Assembly (NCBI GenBank): GCA_964440115.1
Contig: CAYTPV010000010.1
Span: 1 to 64,000, forward strand
DNA length: 64,000 nt
Direction: 5' to 3'
DNA from: JAEWWD01 sp964440115
Lineage (GTDB): Bacteria; Bacillota; Clostridia; Christensenellales; CAG-138
A program made the translations under genes and the position numbers. Below the pieces are notes generated by a model. The model worked only from the letters and a program-made list of their open reading frames with translations. It was not told the DNA's origin and did no database searches. Positions 39,825 to 47,666 of the stretch are shown piece by piece. The first letter of the stretch is position 1. Every line of letters begins with the position of its first letter.

Positions 39825-40388
39825 TCAGTTATCCTCCTTCTGTGTTGATTTGTGCATCAAACGGGCGGCCAACAGCGGTAAGCGCGAAACAGTACTTTTC
39901 CATAATCCTGCGCTTCCCCGGAACCCGAGAATGCCCATGGAGAAGAAGAACAGTGTAAGGAAGCCCGCGAGCAGCGCATATATCTGGTATCCGCGTATAA
40001 GCACCACGATGCCTGACGCCAGTACCGCGGATGCAACAGCCAGTATGCTGATCGCCGTAGCAAAGAATGTAAGCAGGACAGAGACTGCTACGATGTACAG
40101 GCATACCATGACGAGCCCGCCTAGCATCTGATACCGTACCACAGCGCCCAGCATGCGCAGCACGTTTGTGATACCCATGGAGGATTTGGCGCGTTCCACA
40201 GCATAATCCGCATGGTACATACGTCCGATCTGCTTCGGGTCGCCCAGCGAGCGCGCAATTTCCGCTTCCGATTTGCCATCGGCTTTTCCCGCTTCAAAAT
40301 GTTCGCGGTAATCGGCAAGTATATCATTTTTCTGATCAGCCGACATGGCCCCCAATTCGGCGGACAGTTTTTCTAAAAACTCATTCAT
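39825..40388 (-). CDS. DUF1700 (HAAS) membrane protein
   Basis: This 187-residue protein has an N-terminal cytoplasmic HAAS/DUF1700 domain (FLEKLSAELGAMSADQKNDILADYREHFEAG, then LGDPKQIGRMY), followed by about four membrane segments. It is typically encoded directly after a PadR regulator in Firmicutes, with which it overlaps here by 8 bases. It probably transmits envelope status or regulates a partner, but no biochemical role is settled. Confidence 0.87.
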   Translation of the reverse strand: MNEFLEKLSAELGAMSADQKNDILADYREHFEAGKADGKSEAEIARSLGDPKQIGRMYHADYAVERAKSSMGITNVLRMLGAVVRYQMLGGLVMVCLYIVAVSVLLTFFATAISILAVASAVLASGIVVLIRGYQIYALLAGFLTLFFFSMGILGFRGSAGLWKSTVSRLPLLAARLMHKSTQKEDN

Positions 40389-40701
40389 GCCCCGTATCCT
40401 CCATCAATAATTGCACGCTGGTCGTGAACTCCACCCATTCCCGGCGGAGAGCTGCTTCCGCCTGCCTGCCCGTCTCCGTAAGCCGATAATACTTGCGAGG
40501 CGGACCGCCGGATTCATCCGACAGATAGGTTTCGCAAAGACCATCTTCTTTGAGCTTGCGCAGCAGCGGATACAATGTCCCTTCCGCGATCTGCACGCTT
40601 TGCGAAATCTTCTCCGCCAGCTCGTAGCCGTACGCGTCGCCTTTTTTCAGAAGCGCCAATACGCACAGATCCAGCACCCCTTTTTTGAATTGCGCGTTCA
40701 T
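40381..40701 (-). CDS. PadR family transcriptional regulator
   Basis: This 106-residue winged-helix regulator opens with MNAQFKKGVLDLCVLALLKKGDAYGYEL, the standard PadR pattern, with SVQIAEGTLYPLLRKLKEDGL as recognition region and YYRLTETGR in the wing. The ATG at 40701 is preferred over a GTG four codons earlier by comparison with the family. It heads the operon PadR-DUF1700-DUF4097-like-SDR-SDR and probably represses it. The operator is likely in the AT-rich 40702-40800 region. Confidence 0.92.
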   Translation of the reverse strand: MNAQFKKGVLDLCVLALLKKGDAYGYELAEKISQSVQIAEGTLYPLLRKLKEDGLCETYLSDESGGPPRKYYRLTETGRQAEAALRREWVEFTTSVQLLMEDTGHE

Positions 40702-40810
40702 TCTCTCTCCCACTTCAAAACATCATTCACTACTGTTTATTATTCAGTACTGGATTATAATATAATATGCGCACAGAGAAAATGCAATATGCAAATTGAA
40801 ATATTTATAG

Positions 40811-40856
40811 AAAAAAATCCCGCTCAACGGAATGTATGCATTCCGTAAGCGGGATT
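40811..40856 (-). terminator. Terminator of the thiN-acyltransferase operon
   Basis: On the minus strand AATCCCGCT pairs with AGCGGGATT, with an inner GGAATG/CATTCC, followed by seven T. It lies 30 bases past the acyltransferase stop. Confidence 0.92.
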
Positions 40857-40885
40857 GAAAGCAGAACGACAATAATAAAAGACTT

Positions 40886-42175
40886 CTATTCTTGATACGT
40901 AATGGCGTGGGGGAAATTGCGCCACGGTCCCCCCGTCAGCCGGTGCAGTTCTTCCGCAGCAAGAAACCATTTTTCAACGGATTCCGTTTGGGGGTAGAAC
41001 TCCAGAAACTCGTTCTCGAAAAAAGTATAGAAACGGCTGATATCCGTACACATGCCGAATGTAGGCAACTGCCTGATCGGGATATGGAAAGAAAACGGCG
41101 CGCCCTCCCGCGTTCCGGAATATTGCAGACCGGTACTGTCCAGCGTCAATTCGCCCTCCCCCACGATATGGGAAGTAAGCTGATTTTTCAGATACTCAAA
41201 TTTAGGTAGTATGCCCAAACGCACCTTTTCGCGAAGTTTGAATCCCTCTTGCTTTACAGCACGATAGATGTGCTGCCTCTGTAGCTCAAACCATAGCTGC
41301 TGTGTTTCGGGAATAATGCAGCTTTCGTCAATAGCAGTAAGATCGTACCGTTCGTTGATCACAGCACCATTCCCGCAGTGTTGGCATCGGATGGTATCTC
41401 CTTCGCTGTACATGGAGAATTCCGTTTTACACTTGGGGCACCAGAATAGAAGCGTATGTAGGTTTTGCGCAATTCTGCCTTTAGAATCAAAACTCACCTT
41501 TGCCTGTTTGTTCCATGCATAGTCGTCGTGATACAGCTTCTCATTAAGCATATCCTGAATTTGATCTGCACTCATGGACGATAGCTGTTCAGAAGAAAGG
41601 AGCTCCGATACTGTCACATCTACACGACCGGGGCGTTCATCCAGACAGTACTTGGTGCTGGTAAGATATCCGCCGGAAATGTTCATCATGAGCACCGGCA
41701 CCCCGAAATGCTTTAGGAATTTTCCGCTGCCTACGGCGACCGGCTGATTTGCACCGGAAATGGAACTCATGCCTTCCGGAAACAAAATGACACGACCGCC
41801 CTTTTTCAAAACGCGGGACACCTCGCGGATGGCGTATAGATCCGGCACGAAATTACGTTTGGGGATGACCTGCATCAGCCGGAATATGAACGCCAAATGG
41901 GACCGGAAGAATTCATTGTAACCAGCCACAAAATTGAGCGTATGCGGAAAAAACGCGAACGCGGCGTACAGATAATCCAGCCGCGACGCATGGTTGGATA
42001 CCACGATATATGGGCCTTTGTAGCGTTTGAGATCGATTTCCCGGCGGATGCTGATATTGAGTTTCTTCTGGTACAATACACGCATTACCGTTACGAGAAT
42101 GCAATACAGCGGCGCAAAGGGCGGAGATAATTTGCGCTGCGCAAGCTTTTGCTGCAGTGTTTTGTTTTGACTCAT
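40886..42175 (-). CDS. PlsC-like acyltransferase with C-terminal zinc ribbon
   Basis: This protein has 429 residues. Residues ~50-230 form a 1-acyl-glycerol-3-phosphate acyltransferase domain with NHASRLDY (HX4D catalytic motif) and FPEGMSS. The C-terminal half is an uncommon addition: a CPKC...CQHCG zinc ribbon (~residues 248-270) and a domain ending WRNFPHAITYQE. Plain PlsC enzymes have only about 200-250 residues. The first part suggests phosphatidic acid synthesis or another acyl transfer; the role of the second is unknown. The start at 42175 follows AGGAGAG. It lies downstream of thiN on the same strand. Confidence 0.85.
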   Translation of the reverse strand: MSQNKTLQQKLAQRKLSPPFAPLYCILVTVMRVLYQKKLNISIRREIDLKRYKGPYIVVSNHASRLDYLYAAFAFFPHTLNFVAGYNEFFRSHLAFIFRLMQVIPKRNFVPDLYAIREVSRVLKKGGRVILFPEGMSSISGANQPVAVGSGKFLKHFGVPVLMMNISGGYLTSTKYCLDERPGRVDVTVSELLSSEQLSSMSADQIQDMLNEKLYHDDYAWNKQAKVSFDSKGRIAQNLHTLLFWCPKCKTEFSMYSEGDTIRCQHCGNGAVINERYDLTAIDESCIIPETQQLWFELQRQHIYRAVKQEGFKLREKVRLGILPKFEYLKNQLTSHIVGEGELTLDSTGLQYSGTREGAPFSFHIPIRQLPTFGMCTDISRFYTFFENEFLEFYPQTESVEKWFLAAEELHRLTGGPWRNFPHAITYQE

Positions 42176-42273
42176 AAACTCTCCTGCTGCGGGCGCAAAC
42201 AATTTGGCATGTCTGCGCACTGCCGATTTATGTCGTTTTGTAAGGAATAGAATGAAATGATTATATCACAGGA

Positions 42274-42927
42274 CTATATATTTTGCTTCTGTCTCTTCCC
42301 CGCCCCTTCCAATTGGGACAGCACAACTAGAAGCAAACCACTGCGCAGGGATATTAGCGCCTGTGGCGCTAAAAACGTATTGCTTACACCCAATGGAAAT
42401 GATTGTGTCAGCGTCGCATTGGACAGCGGGTATTTCACGCCCTCAATGCACACGCCTTCACATCGCTCTGTATAGGAAAACAAGGATAGAGAAAAATCGT
42501 CCCGCTCATCCAATACGAGCTCCCCGGGGCCAAGCAGCATAACGGTGTCAAACGAACCGCACAGTTTAGTATTAAGTCCCTGTTCACGCGCGAACGCAAG
42601 CGTCTGAATATTGGCAAGTGTATGATCCAGCCTGCCGCCAATGCCCCCAAGTATGATACATTCCGTACAGCCTTCTTCAATGGCTCGGCGCACGCAAAGC
42701 ATGGTATCCGTATCATCCTTTTCTACCGGTACGCGAAGCATAAGCTCAGGCGGTACGTCAATAAACAGAGAATCACCGTCGCCAATCACAATATCCGGCT
42801 TCACGTTTGCCGCAAGCGCATGCGCATAACCGCCGTCAGCACACAGCACGAAATCATTCGCCAAAGGAACATATGCATCAAGCGCATTGCCATCGATATA
42901 GGCGGTATAAATGATACAGCGCTTCAT
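42274..42927 (-). CDS. thiN: Thiamine diphosphokinase
   Basis: This 217-residue thiamine pyrophosphokinase transfers pyrophosphate from ATP to thiamine. Motifs are LCADGGYAHAL, VIGDGDSL, KDDTDTMLCVRRAIEEGC and GGIGGRLDHTLANI, with the substrate-binding beta domain at the C-terminus (SNATLTQSFPLGVSN). The start at 42927 follows GAGGAGGGCGCTTC. It is probably co-transcribed with the acyltransferase about 100 bases downstream. Confidence 0.93.
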   Translation of the reverse strand: MKRCIIYTAYIDGNALDAYVPLANDFVLCADGGYAHALAANVKPDIVIGDGDSLFIDVPPELMLRVPVEKDDTDTMLCVRRAIEEGCTECIILGGIGGRLDHTLANIQTLAFAREQGLNTKLCGSFDTVMLLGPGELVLDERDDFSLSLFSYTERCEGVCIEGVKYPLSNATLTQSFPLGVSNTFLAPQALISLRSGLLLVVLSQLEGAGKRQKQNI

Positions 42928-42959
42928 GAAGCGCCCTCCTCTGCCAAACGGTACAAACG

Positions 42960-42999
42960 TCATACCTTACTTTTATGTACAACCATCATACCTTACTTT
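42960..42999. repeat. 14-bp direct repeat in a divergent promoter region
   Basis: TCATACCTTACTTT occurs at 42960-42973 and again at 42986-42999, 26 bases apart. It lies between thiN and the acetyltransferase gene. On the minus strand each copy gives AAGTAAGGTATGA, which could be paired regulator sites or a thiN -10-like element. Confidence 0.6.
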
Positions 43000-43043
43000 A
43001 AGCGCCGTTTCCAGTGGATAGGGCAGCAACGACTGATCCAGCC

Positions 43044-43071
43044 TTGCTTTTGGCACTCAATTTGTTATACT
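43044..43071 (+). promoter_or_regulatory. Promoter of the Eis-like acetyltransferase gene
   Basis: TTGCTT (43044-43049) and TATACT (43066-43071) are 16 bases apart, 32 bases before the start codon. The -35 is a partial match. Confidence 0.55.
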
Positions 43072-43102
43072 TTTTTTAACCCAATGAAGCGAGGTGCCAC
43101 AA

Positions 43103-44215
43103 ATGCCGGAAGTTCGCATAGCAAGGCCAGAGGACAAGGACGGCTTTCGCAAGCTGTGGAAGATATGTTTTGGGGATTCCGAAGAATTCATGGACTGGTT
43201 CTTCTCGGAGCGGTTTCTGCCGGAGTTTTCCGTTTGCCTGCTGGAAGACGGAGAAATGATGAGCGCGCTGCAAAGCTATCCTTTGCATGTGCGCATACGT
43301 GACCGCATTATCCCCGCCTCCATGCTGACGGGCGTATCCACCCACCCGGAAAGGGAGGGGCGTGGTTATATGAAGCAGATTTTCCTGCGCTATATGCAGC
43401 GCGTCAGGGAACTATCCATACCCATCGCCTTCCATACGCCGGCGCACATTCCTACTTTTCATTCACGCGGTCATTTCCCGGTCTCGGAAACATTGCATCT
43501 TACTCTGGAAAATGCGACAGCTGAGTCTATGCCCAGCGATCTGCAGCAGCGGGACCTTTATAACGAACTTGCACCTCTGCAGGCCTGTTATCAGCAAGCC
43601 ACGGCATATTACTCAGGCTGTGTATCCCGCACAATTGCAGACTTCGCTTATAAACTGAGGGATTACGCATCCGACGGTGCAGAATGCCTTGCTCGCATGC
43701 AAGGTGGCAACGCGCTGGGGTATTGCATTTACAATGTGAAGCCCGGCCGCGTACACGCCGAGGAATGCTTTGCTTCGGATGATGAAACGCTTGAAATGCT
43801 GCTGCAGGCGCTATGTTATGTATCAAACGGGCGCAAACTGCACGTGAAACTGCCGCCTGACACCAAAGTGAGCCTGCCGGACGCTGAGTTTACGGTTAAG
43901 CAGCAAGGCGTTATGGGCATTGCGGACGTATCCGCAACGCTGAGGTTGCTGATTGGAGACGAGTCGTTTGTATTTGAAATAATCGATAACACTGTCCCTG
44001 AGAACGCGGGTGTATGGGACGGAGCGGGCAAGGCATCCTCTCGCCCGCCGCAAATACGAATGGAAGCGGGCAGGCTTGCGCAGTTCCTTTGCGGCTATCG
44101 TTCCATACAGGAACTCGCGCAGGAACAGCAGGCCGATATTTACGACGAAGCGGCGGCTGACAAACTCGATGCAGCGTTTCCTAAGAAAACATGCTTTGTG
44201 ACGGACGAATATTAA
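43103..44215 (+). CDS. GNAT acetyltransferase, Eis-like
   Basis: This 370-residue protein follows the Eis/YitI layout: an N-terminal GNAT domain with LTGVSTHPEREGRGYMKQIF (acetyl-CoA loop), a second degenerate GNAT region, and a C-terminal SCP2-like domain (LRLLIGDESFVFEIIDNTVPEN...). Eis proteins acetylate amines, including aminoglycosides in mycobacteria; the substrate here is unknown. The ATG at 43103 is used because GAGGTG precedes it. It is the last protein gene before the tRNA-Ser pair. Confidence 0.85.
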   Translation: MPEVRIARPEDKDGFRKLWKICFGDSEEFMDWFFSERFLPEFSVCLLEDGEMMSALQSYPLHVRIRDRIIPASMLTGVSTHPEREGRGYMKQIFLRYMQRVRELSIPIAFHTPAHIPTFHSRGHFPVSETLHLTLENATAESMPSDLQQRDLYNELAPLQACYQQATAYYSGCVSRTIADFAYKLRDYASDGAECLARMQGGNALGYCIYNVKPGRVHAEECFASDDETLEMLLQALCYVSNGRKLHVKLPPDTKVSLPDAEFTVKQQGVMGIADVSATLRLLIGDESFVFEIIDNTVPENAGVWDGAGKASSRPPQIRMEAGRLAQFLCGYRSIQELAQEQQADIYDEAAADKLDAAFPKKTCFVTDEY

Positions 44216-44274
44216 CGCATTGATTTGAATCTGCATATTTGATAAGAATGAGTTGCTGGAGATAAGACATTGGC

Positions 44275-44303
44275 TTGACAGGGAAAGTGTGATTTGCTAT
44301 AAT
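44275..44303 (+). promoter_or_regulatory. Promoter of the tRNA-Ser pair
   Basis: A perfect TTGACA (44275-44280), a 17-base spacer and a perfect TATAAT (44298-44303) lie 18 bases before the first tRNA. This is the strongest consensus promoter in the window, as expected for a stable RNA operon. Confidence 0.93.
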
Positions 44304-44321
44304 CAGTAGCGTTCCTGCCAA

Positions 44322-44410
44322 GGAGAGATGTCCGAGTGGTTTATGGAGCTGGTCTTGAAAACCAGTGATGCCGCAAGGCACCGGGGGTTCGAATCCCTCT
44401 CTCTCCGCCA
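44322..44410 (+). tRNA. tRNA-Ser (anticodon TGA)
   Basis: GGAGAGA pairs with TCTCTCC at the ends, CCA is encoded, and the anticodon loop CTTGAAA places TGA at 34-36. A long variable arm and GGTTCGAATCC in the T-arm complete a class-II serine tRNA of 89 bases. Confidence 0.96.
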
Positions 44411-44431
44411 TATCGTACACATATACGCATT

Positions 44432-44524
44432 GGAGAAGTACCCAAGTGGCTGTAAGGGGCTCCCCTGCTAAGGGAGTAGGCTGGGGTAACTGGCGCGAGG
44501 GTTCAAATCCCTCCTTCTCCGCCA
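44432..44524 (+). tRNA. tRNA-Ser (anticodon GCT)
   Basis: The acceptor GGAGAAG pairs with CTTCTCC, CCA is encoded, the anticodon loop CTGCTAA places GCT at 34-36, and the T-arm reads GGTTCAAATCC. The long variable arm is typical for serine. It is co-transcribed with the first tRNA. Its 3' end borders the accessory region, making it a candidate integration site. Confidence 0.96.
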
Positions 44525-44557
44525 AACCCGCTAACTATCTAGGTTAGCGGGTTTTTT
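44525..44557 (+). terminator. tRNA operon terminator
   Basis: AACCCGCTAAC pairs with GTTAGCGGGTT and ends in a run of T immediately after the second tRNA. The stretch 44558-44678 that follows is AT-rich, with a short GCACC/GGTGC hairpin and no gene. Confidence 0.92.
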
Positions 44558-44678
44558 GTTGCCTGAAATTGCAAAGGTGAAAATGGCACCTAATGGTGCA
44601 AAAATGATTGCTATTACTAACGCTATTACATACATCACCCATTTGCATGGCTAACGCTATAACCAACATTTTATTAGT

Positions 44679-45131
44679 TTACAGCTCAATAAAACTATCA
44701 ATTCCAGCAGTGATGAATTGATGCAAAATGCTAATATTCTGTTCTTCAAGCTCTAGATCCCGTTTCATTTTTCGAACAGTACATTCCCAGACAATGGCTA
44801 TTCGTATTCCCTGCTGTAAAAGGCAGGCTGATATACGTTCATCGCGTTCTCGATTACCCTCAAGCTTCTTTGTCCAAAACTCAATATTTGACTTGGGCGT
44901 ATATGCATAAGGACATTCCCTATGGCGATGCCAATAACAACCGTGAACAAATACAGCGACACGGTATGTTGGGAAATATAAGTCAGGTTTACCCTCTACT
45001 GCAGCATAGTTCTTCCGATATCTCATTCCACGCCGAAAAAGCAATGTCCTGATATAAACTTCGGGTGTTGTATTTGAGCATTTAATCTTCGCCATATTCC
45101 TGCTGCGAGCTTCCGGCGATTTGATATCCAT
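44679..45131 (-). CDS. vsr: Very short patch repair endonuclease Vsr
   Basis: This 150-residue Vsr has SPEARSRNMAKIKCSNTTPEVYIRTLLF, the catalytic Asp in GKPDLYFPTYRVAVFVHGCYWHRH, and the zinc ligands around CYWHRHRECPYAY. It nicks 5' of T in T:G mismatches that arise when 5-methylcytosine deaminates in the Dcm site. It is the last gene of the MTase-EcoRII-vsr operon, two bases after the EcoRII stop, with GGAGTGTGAT before the ATG. Its presence shows that the linked methylase makes 5-methylcytosine. Confidence 0.93.
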   Translation of the reverse strand: MDIKSPEARSRNMAKIKCSNTTPEVYIRTLLFRRGMRYRKNYAAVEGKPDLYFPTYRVAVFVHGCYWHRHRECPYAYTPKSNIEFWTKKLEGNRERDERISACLLQQGIRIAIVWECTVRKMKRDLELEEQNISILHQFITAGIDSFIEL

Positions 45132-45132
45132 A

Positions 45133-46308
45133 TCACACTCCGGTCTTTTCTCTTGTATACTCAATGAATTTTCTTAGGGTCCAGATTTCTTCACGCTTAT
45201 CTCTTGGGTAAGAATCGATATATACTTGAGGAACAACAAGAATAACCCTTTCTTCGGCCATTTCTTCAAGCTGCTGACCGGAAATACCCTGCTGTAGTGT
45301 AAAAAGATGCTTATATCCAATCCTGTTGGCTTCATTGATTACCTGGCGCCAGCGATCTTTACATGTGGTTTTTGCTCCCAGAAAAACAAGTCTTTCATTT
45401 GGGAAATTCGTATCATGATATTCACGCTCTCCGGGAAAAACAAAGTCGGGACGCCTATTACCTTCCGTCCTTGGTTGCGCGGTATACGATAACCCATTAC
45501 CATTAAAGAGTGCAGACAAATGATGTTCCAGAGACTTTCCGGCCCTGCTTTTCCGCCTGTTCAACACCATGTTTGCAACATCAATAAATTCTTCAACCGA
45601 CTCAAACCCTCTTGTAATCATCTCTCCATAGCGGGCAAATTCTATCTTCCTAAACAGCCTGTATTCCAGATCAATCCATGAGACCAGTTCTTTGTCCGGA
45701 TTTAGAATTATGTTTTCCTCGTGGTCATATATCTCGGCAAAAATACGCCTGGCTGTCTCTGACATCTCAAAGGATGCCGGAAAATCAACTCTCAGCGAAG
45801 CGATATATTGCATAAGAGCTAATTCAGTCCTTGTATCCAGTCGAAGCTCTTCTTTCTGAATAATGGCACCCGTATCTGTTGGGCTCATGCCAAATGCGTC
45901 AAGAAAATAGTTTATTTCGTCTTCAGTCTCAAGAACATAAGCAAAATAATCTTCCTCGGAGTATTTCACAAGAACAAACAGATCTCCGGTATGCTCGCTG
46001 CGCAAATATGGAAACCCTCGATCAAATCGCGTGATGCGATACTCATTCCGGGTACCGGATCCATAGTAGATAAAACGGCTGGTTGTAAAGAAATCATCCT
46101 GCCACCGGATCTTAACAATTTTATCCTTGTTTGATCCTTTAACGCCCGGCTCATCGAACAGAATAGCTATTGCATTTTTTGCTATATAAATCCCTGCCTG
46201 ATGAGTCCCGGTATCGCCGGTATCATTCGCTGAAAGAAACTTGCAATAAGCCAGTTGTCCATTGTTCACCGCATGAATGGCCTTAACAGCCAGTGCTTCA
46301 CTGTGCAA
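45133..46308 (-). CDS. EcoRII-type restriction endonuclease
   Basis: This 391-residue protein matches EcoRII along its whole length. The N-terminal allosteric domain contains FLSANDTGDTGTHQAGIYIA and TRNEYRITRF. The C-terminal catalytic domain contains NRRKSRAGKSLEHHLSALF, GNRRPDFVFPG and LGAKTTCKDRWRQVINEA, which hold the nuclease Asp/Glu/Lys residues. EcoRII is a type IIE enzyme that needs two CCWGG sites. The recognition sequence here is inferred from homology and the linked Dcm-type methylase and Vsr. It starts at TTG with GGGGGGAGT upstream and overlaps the methylase gene by 11 bases. Confidence 0.93.
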   Translation of the reverse strand: MHSEALAVKAIHAVNNGQLAYCKFLSANDTGDTGTHQAGIYIAKNAIAILFDEPGVKGSNKDKIVKIRWQDDFFTTSRFIYYGSGTRNEYRITRFDRGFPYLRSEHTGDLFVLVKYSEEDYFAYVLETEDEINYFLDAFGMSPTDTGAIIQKEELRLDTRTELALMQYIASLRVDFPASFEMSETARRIFAEIYDHEENIILNPDKELVSWIDLEYRLFRKIEFARYGEMITRGFESVEEFIDVANMVLNRRKSRAGKSLEHHLSALFNGNGLSYTAQPRTEGNRRPDFVFPGEREYHDTNFPNERLVFLGAKTTCKDRWRQVINEANRIGYKHLFTLQQGISGQQLEEMAEERVILVVPQVYIDSYPRDKREEIWTLRKFIEYTREKTGV

Positions 46309-47437
46309 GAGACTCCCCCCTGTCTGTTTCTTGAATTTTTTCCAAGGTGGATACTATTCTTTGTGCGATAGCTGATACCAGCGGAACCACTACTGAGTTT
46401 CCAAACTGCTTATAAGCCTGTGTATCAGAAACCGGTATTTTAAATGAATCATCATATCCCTGAAGACGGGCACACTCCCGTGGTGTCAATCTTCGGGGAT
46501 TTCCTTTCTCCTGCGGTATCAATATTTCAGATCCGTCTTTGTAATACCGGGCACTGAGTGTTCTTGCTATACCGTTCAAATCAACCAAGCCATATCCGAA
46601 TCCATTTCCTTTGGCCAAGTGCTTTGCAGCGTAGTCCTGTAAATACTTCCATAAATGATCGGAGAGCGTATATTTTATATCGACATTTGGATCAAGAATG
46701 TCTTTTACTCTGCGCTTTTCTCCAGCTTCAAGATTGAAGGCAAACTCAATTGATTTGCCAAATCGTTTACGATCAAAGCCTACAATAAATACTCTTTCTC
46801 TGTGTTGCGGGCAAAACATCTGCCCATCCAGAACCGCAGAAAAGACTTCATAATCCAGTTCTTCAAGAGCCTCCATTATCACTTTCCAAGTGTTTCCGCG
46901 GTCGTGGCTTTTCAGATTCTTGACATTTTCAAGCAAGAAGGCCTTTGGACGCTTCGCATTAAGTATTCTCACAACGTCAAAAAATAGAGTACCCTGTGTT
47001 TTATCAAGAAAACCCGTAACCCTGCCAAGGCTATTCTTCTTTGATACCCCTGCAATTGAAAAAGGCTGGCAGGGAAAACCCGCCACTAGGATATCATGAT
47101 CGGGTACATCGTTTTCATCTATTTTCGTAATATCTCCAAACGGCATTACTCCAAAGTTTTCAAAATATGTTTTCTGGCAGTATCTGTCCCATTCGCTTGA
47201 GAAGACGCAATTCCCGCCGCAGGACTCAAATGCAAGACGCATTCCTCCAATACCCGCAAACAGATCTATAAATCTGAAACGTCCGCTGTTCTCATATTTC
47301 TCCTTATACTTATCTTCAAACAGCAGGACCAACGCTTCAGTTATACAATCCTGAACCGGCCTATTAGTTATGACCGCGTATTCAGACAAGGAATCATAGA
47401 TTTTATCATCAAGACGTACATGAATTTGTTTAGGCAC
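46298..47437 (-). CDS. Dcm-like DNA cytosine-5 methyltransferase with N-terminal ribbon-helix-helix
   Basis: The GTG at 47437, with AGGAG eight bases upstream, gives 379 residues. Residues 1-45 (PKQIHVRLDDKIYDSLSEYA, then PVQDCITEALVLLFED) look like a ribbon-helix-helix DNA-binding fold. The methylase follows, with FIDLFAGIGGMRLAFESCGG (motif I), GFPCQPFSIAG (motif IV, nucleophilic Cys), ENVKNL (VI), QHRERVFIVG (VIII) and FGNSVVVPL (X). It protects host DNA from the linked EcoRII enzyme. The N-terminal part may autoregulate the operon, as helix-turn-helix extensions do in related methylases; this is inference. Confidence 0.92.
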   Translation of the reverse strand: MPKQIHVRLDDKIYDSLSEYAVITNRPVQDCITEALVLLFEDKYKEKYENSGRFRFIDLFAGIGGMRLAFESCGGNCVFSSEWDRYCQKTYFENFGVMPFGDITKIDENDVPDHDILVAGFPCQPFSIAGVSKKNSLGRVTGFLDKTQGTLFFDVVRILNAKRPKAFLLENVKNLKSHDRGNTWKVIMEALEELDYEVFSAVLDGQMFCPQHRERVFIVGFDRKRFGKSIEFAFNLEAGEKRRVKDILDPNVDIKYTLSDHLWKYLQDYAAKHLAKGNGFGYGLVDLNGIARTLSARYYKDGSEILIPQEKGNPRRLTPRECARLQGYDDSFKIPVSDTQAYKQFGNSVVVPLVSAIAQRIVSTLEKIQETDRGESLAQ

Positions 47438-47666
47438 TTGGTTCACTCCTGGGAATTATTTTATACCTGTATATTCCCATTATAATCTTATTTATTAATA
47501 ATGTCCATCAAAGACAAAATTTGAGGAAAGTTGTATACAAAATAAGAACATAATTGTATAATAATTAGTAATTTTAAGTTGAGACTTATGCCTAATTGTC
47601 AATTTTCCAATTAATCCTACATTTTTCGTGGATTTAAATTAAATTATACTTAGAAGTGGTGTTTAT

